A stretch of DNA of 7,049 nt. Source: an uncultured Clostridium sp. Its GTDB lineage: Bacteria > Bacillota > Clostridia > Peptostreptococcales > Peptostreptococcaceae. Below the pieces are notes generated by a model. It saw nothing but the letters and a program-made list of their open reading frames with translations, was not told the origin of the DNA and ran no database searches. The translations under genes and the position numbers were made by a program. Below, in pieces: positions 6,309 through 7,049 of the stretch. How positions within the stretch are numbered: the first letter of the stretch is position 1; each line of letters opens with the position of its first letter. The stretch is taken from the NCBI GenBank assembly GCA_937944945.1, contig CALEBD010000355.1, positions 1 to 7,049 of the forward strand, in the 5' to 3' direction.

Positions 6309-7049
6309 CCCCTTTTAAGATTCTGTTAGCTATATTATGACAGTCAAATTGTATTATATTTTGTAATTCTATTTTTCGTCCTTTATATTGTATTTTCTTT
6401 TCCATCTCTTCATTATACTTAGAAATTAAAACTTCCTTTCCTGCTTTATTTAAGTATAATCCACCTTCAACTTTATCAAAATGATCTGACTTTATCTTTT
6501 TAGTAGAAAAAAGTTTAAATACAATTCTATCGATATAAATTCTATACATCTCAATCAAATCAAATACAAATGCCTGTCTATTATAATTATCTACATGCAT
6601 TATACCTATATATGGGTCAAGTCCAGCTAAAATACATGCTCTCTCAACATTGGAGTACATTATTCCATAGCCATAATTCAACATACAATTAAATTCATCC
6701 TTTGCAGGATTTTTACTTCTACCATTAAATTTATATTTTTCAGGCATTAAATCTGATAGTCTAGCAAAATAAATTCTACTAGCTGTCCCTTCATATCCTT
6801 GCAAAGTACCCCTAATATCCTCTATAGGTGTATTGTCTGAGATTGATTTAATCTTTTCACTCAAATTTTTTATTTTCTGCACATCTTCTTTTATCTCAAC
6901 TTTTCTATTATCCCTTCTATTTGCTCCTAATTCAGTTAAAAACTCAGCTTGATTATTCATTTTTTGAGTTAAAAATTCTTTTACTAATATTGTCCCCATT
7001 TTGTTTGAATCTAGGTTTAGTTGTCTTTTTCTAATAGTGCTTATTCTTC
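6301..7049 (-). CDS. cas1: CRISPR-associated integrase Cas1 (N-terminus cut by window edge)
   Basis: C-terminal part of Cas1, the metal-dependent integrase that inserts spacers into the CRISPR array. The frame is open through the window end, giving about 248 visible codons; the Met at 6999 is internal. A full Cas1 is around 330 residues, so the N-terminal beta-sandwich domain lies mostly beyond 7049. Counting from the internal Met, the three metal ligands are E70 (GYEGTASRIYF), H135 (GLDPYIGIMH) and D147 (FVFDLIE), with the conserved E150 nearby. The family helix LNYGYGIMYSNVE and the late QFDCHNIANRIL are also present, so the catalytic domain looks intact. The stop overlaps the cas2 start by 8 bases. 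The promoter, any effector genes and the array are outside the window, and the subtype cannot be set from this fragment. Confidence 0.95.
   Translation of the reverse strand, partial: RISTIRKRQLNLDSNKMGTILVKEFLTQKMNNQAEFLTELGANRRDNRKVEIKEDVQKIKNLSEKIKSISDNTPIEDIRGTLQGYEGTASRIYFARLSDLMPEKYKFNGRSKNPAKDEFNCMLNYGYGIMYSNVERACILAGLDPYIGIMHVDNYNRQAFVFDLIEMYRIYIDRIVFKLFSTKKIKSDHFDKVEGGLYLNKAGKEVLISKYNEEMEKKIQYKGRKIELQNIIQFDCHNIANRILKGDD

Overview
The window is AT-rich DNA with strong purine-rich ribosome binding sites and AGA/ATA/TTA-heavy codon use. This suggests a low-GC Gram-positive anaerobe of the Clostridia/Tissierellia kind; the species cannot be told from this sequence. There is no rRNA, tRNA, insertion sequence or CRISPR repeat array in the window.

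Region 1 (about 1-3076, + strand) holds two tandem paralogous genes of 497 and 495 codons, separated by 38 bases and probably co-transcribed. Both share one architecture: an N-terminal SdrD-B/prealbumin-like beta-sandwich, a connecting segment, a central jelly-roll (carbohydrate-binding-module-like) region and a C-terminal DUF11-like domain. These are domains of adhesins and surface proteins, yet neither protein has a signal peptide, sortase motif or transmembrane anchor, and both are cysteine-rich. The second has many extra cysteines. A spore-surface or other cell-surface structural role is possible but is inference.

Region 2 (3077-3293) is intergenic. It holds a hairpin that may end the paralog operon, an extended -10 promoter candidate, a perfect 12-base palindrome just downstream of it, and a strong ribosome binding site with a complementary CT-rich tract upstream.

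Region 3 (3294-5384, + strand) is one 696-codon gene that I do not recognise. It carries two copies of a domain of about 170 residues (gap-free alignment, about 43% identical by hand count). They are separated by an acidic, repetitive, probably disordered linker of about 306 residues, and the protein starts with a short amphipathic segment. A good intrinsic terminator follows.

Region 4 (5423-7049, - strand) is a CRISPR adaptation operon read in the order cas1 (N-terminus cut off by the window edge), cas2, cas4, with overlapping genes and intact catalytic residues. It converges on the 696-codon gene. The effector genes and the array, if present, lie outside the window. The order, with cas4 last, is not the common Firmicutes order (cas4-cas1-cas2), so the subtype cannot be assigned here.

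The most plausibly undescribed items are the 696-residue duplicated-domain protein and the pair of cysteine-rich, leaderless adhesin-like proteins. Nothing in the sequence links either of them functionally to the cas genes.
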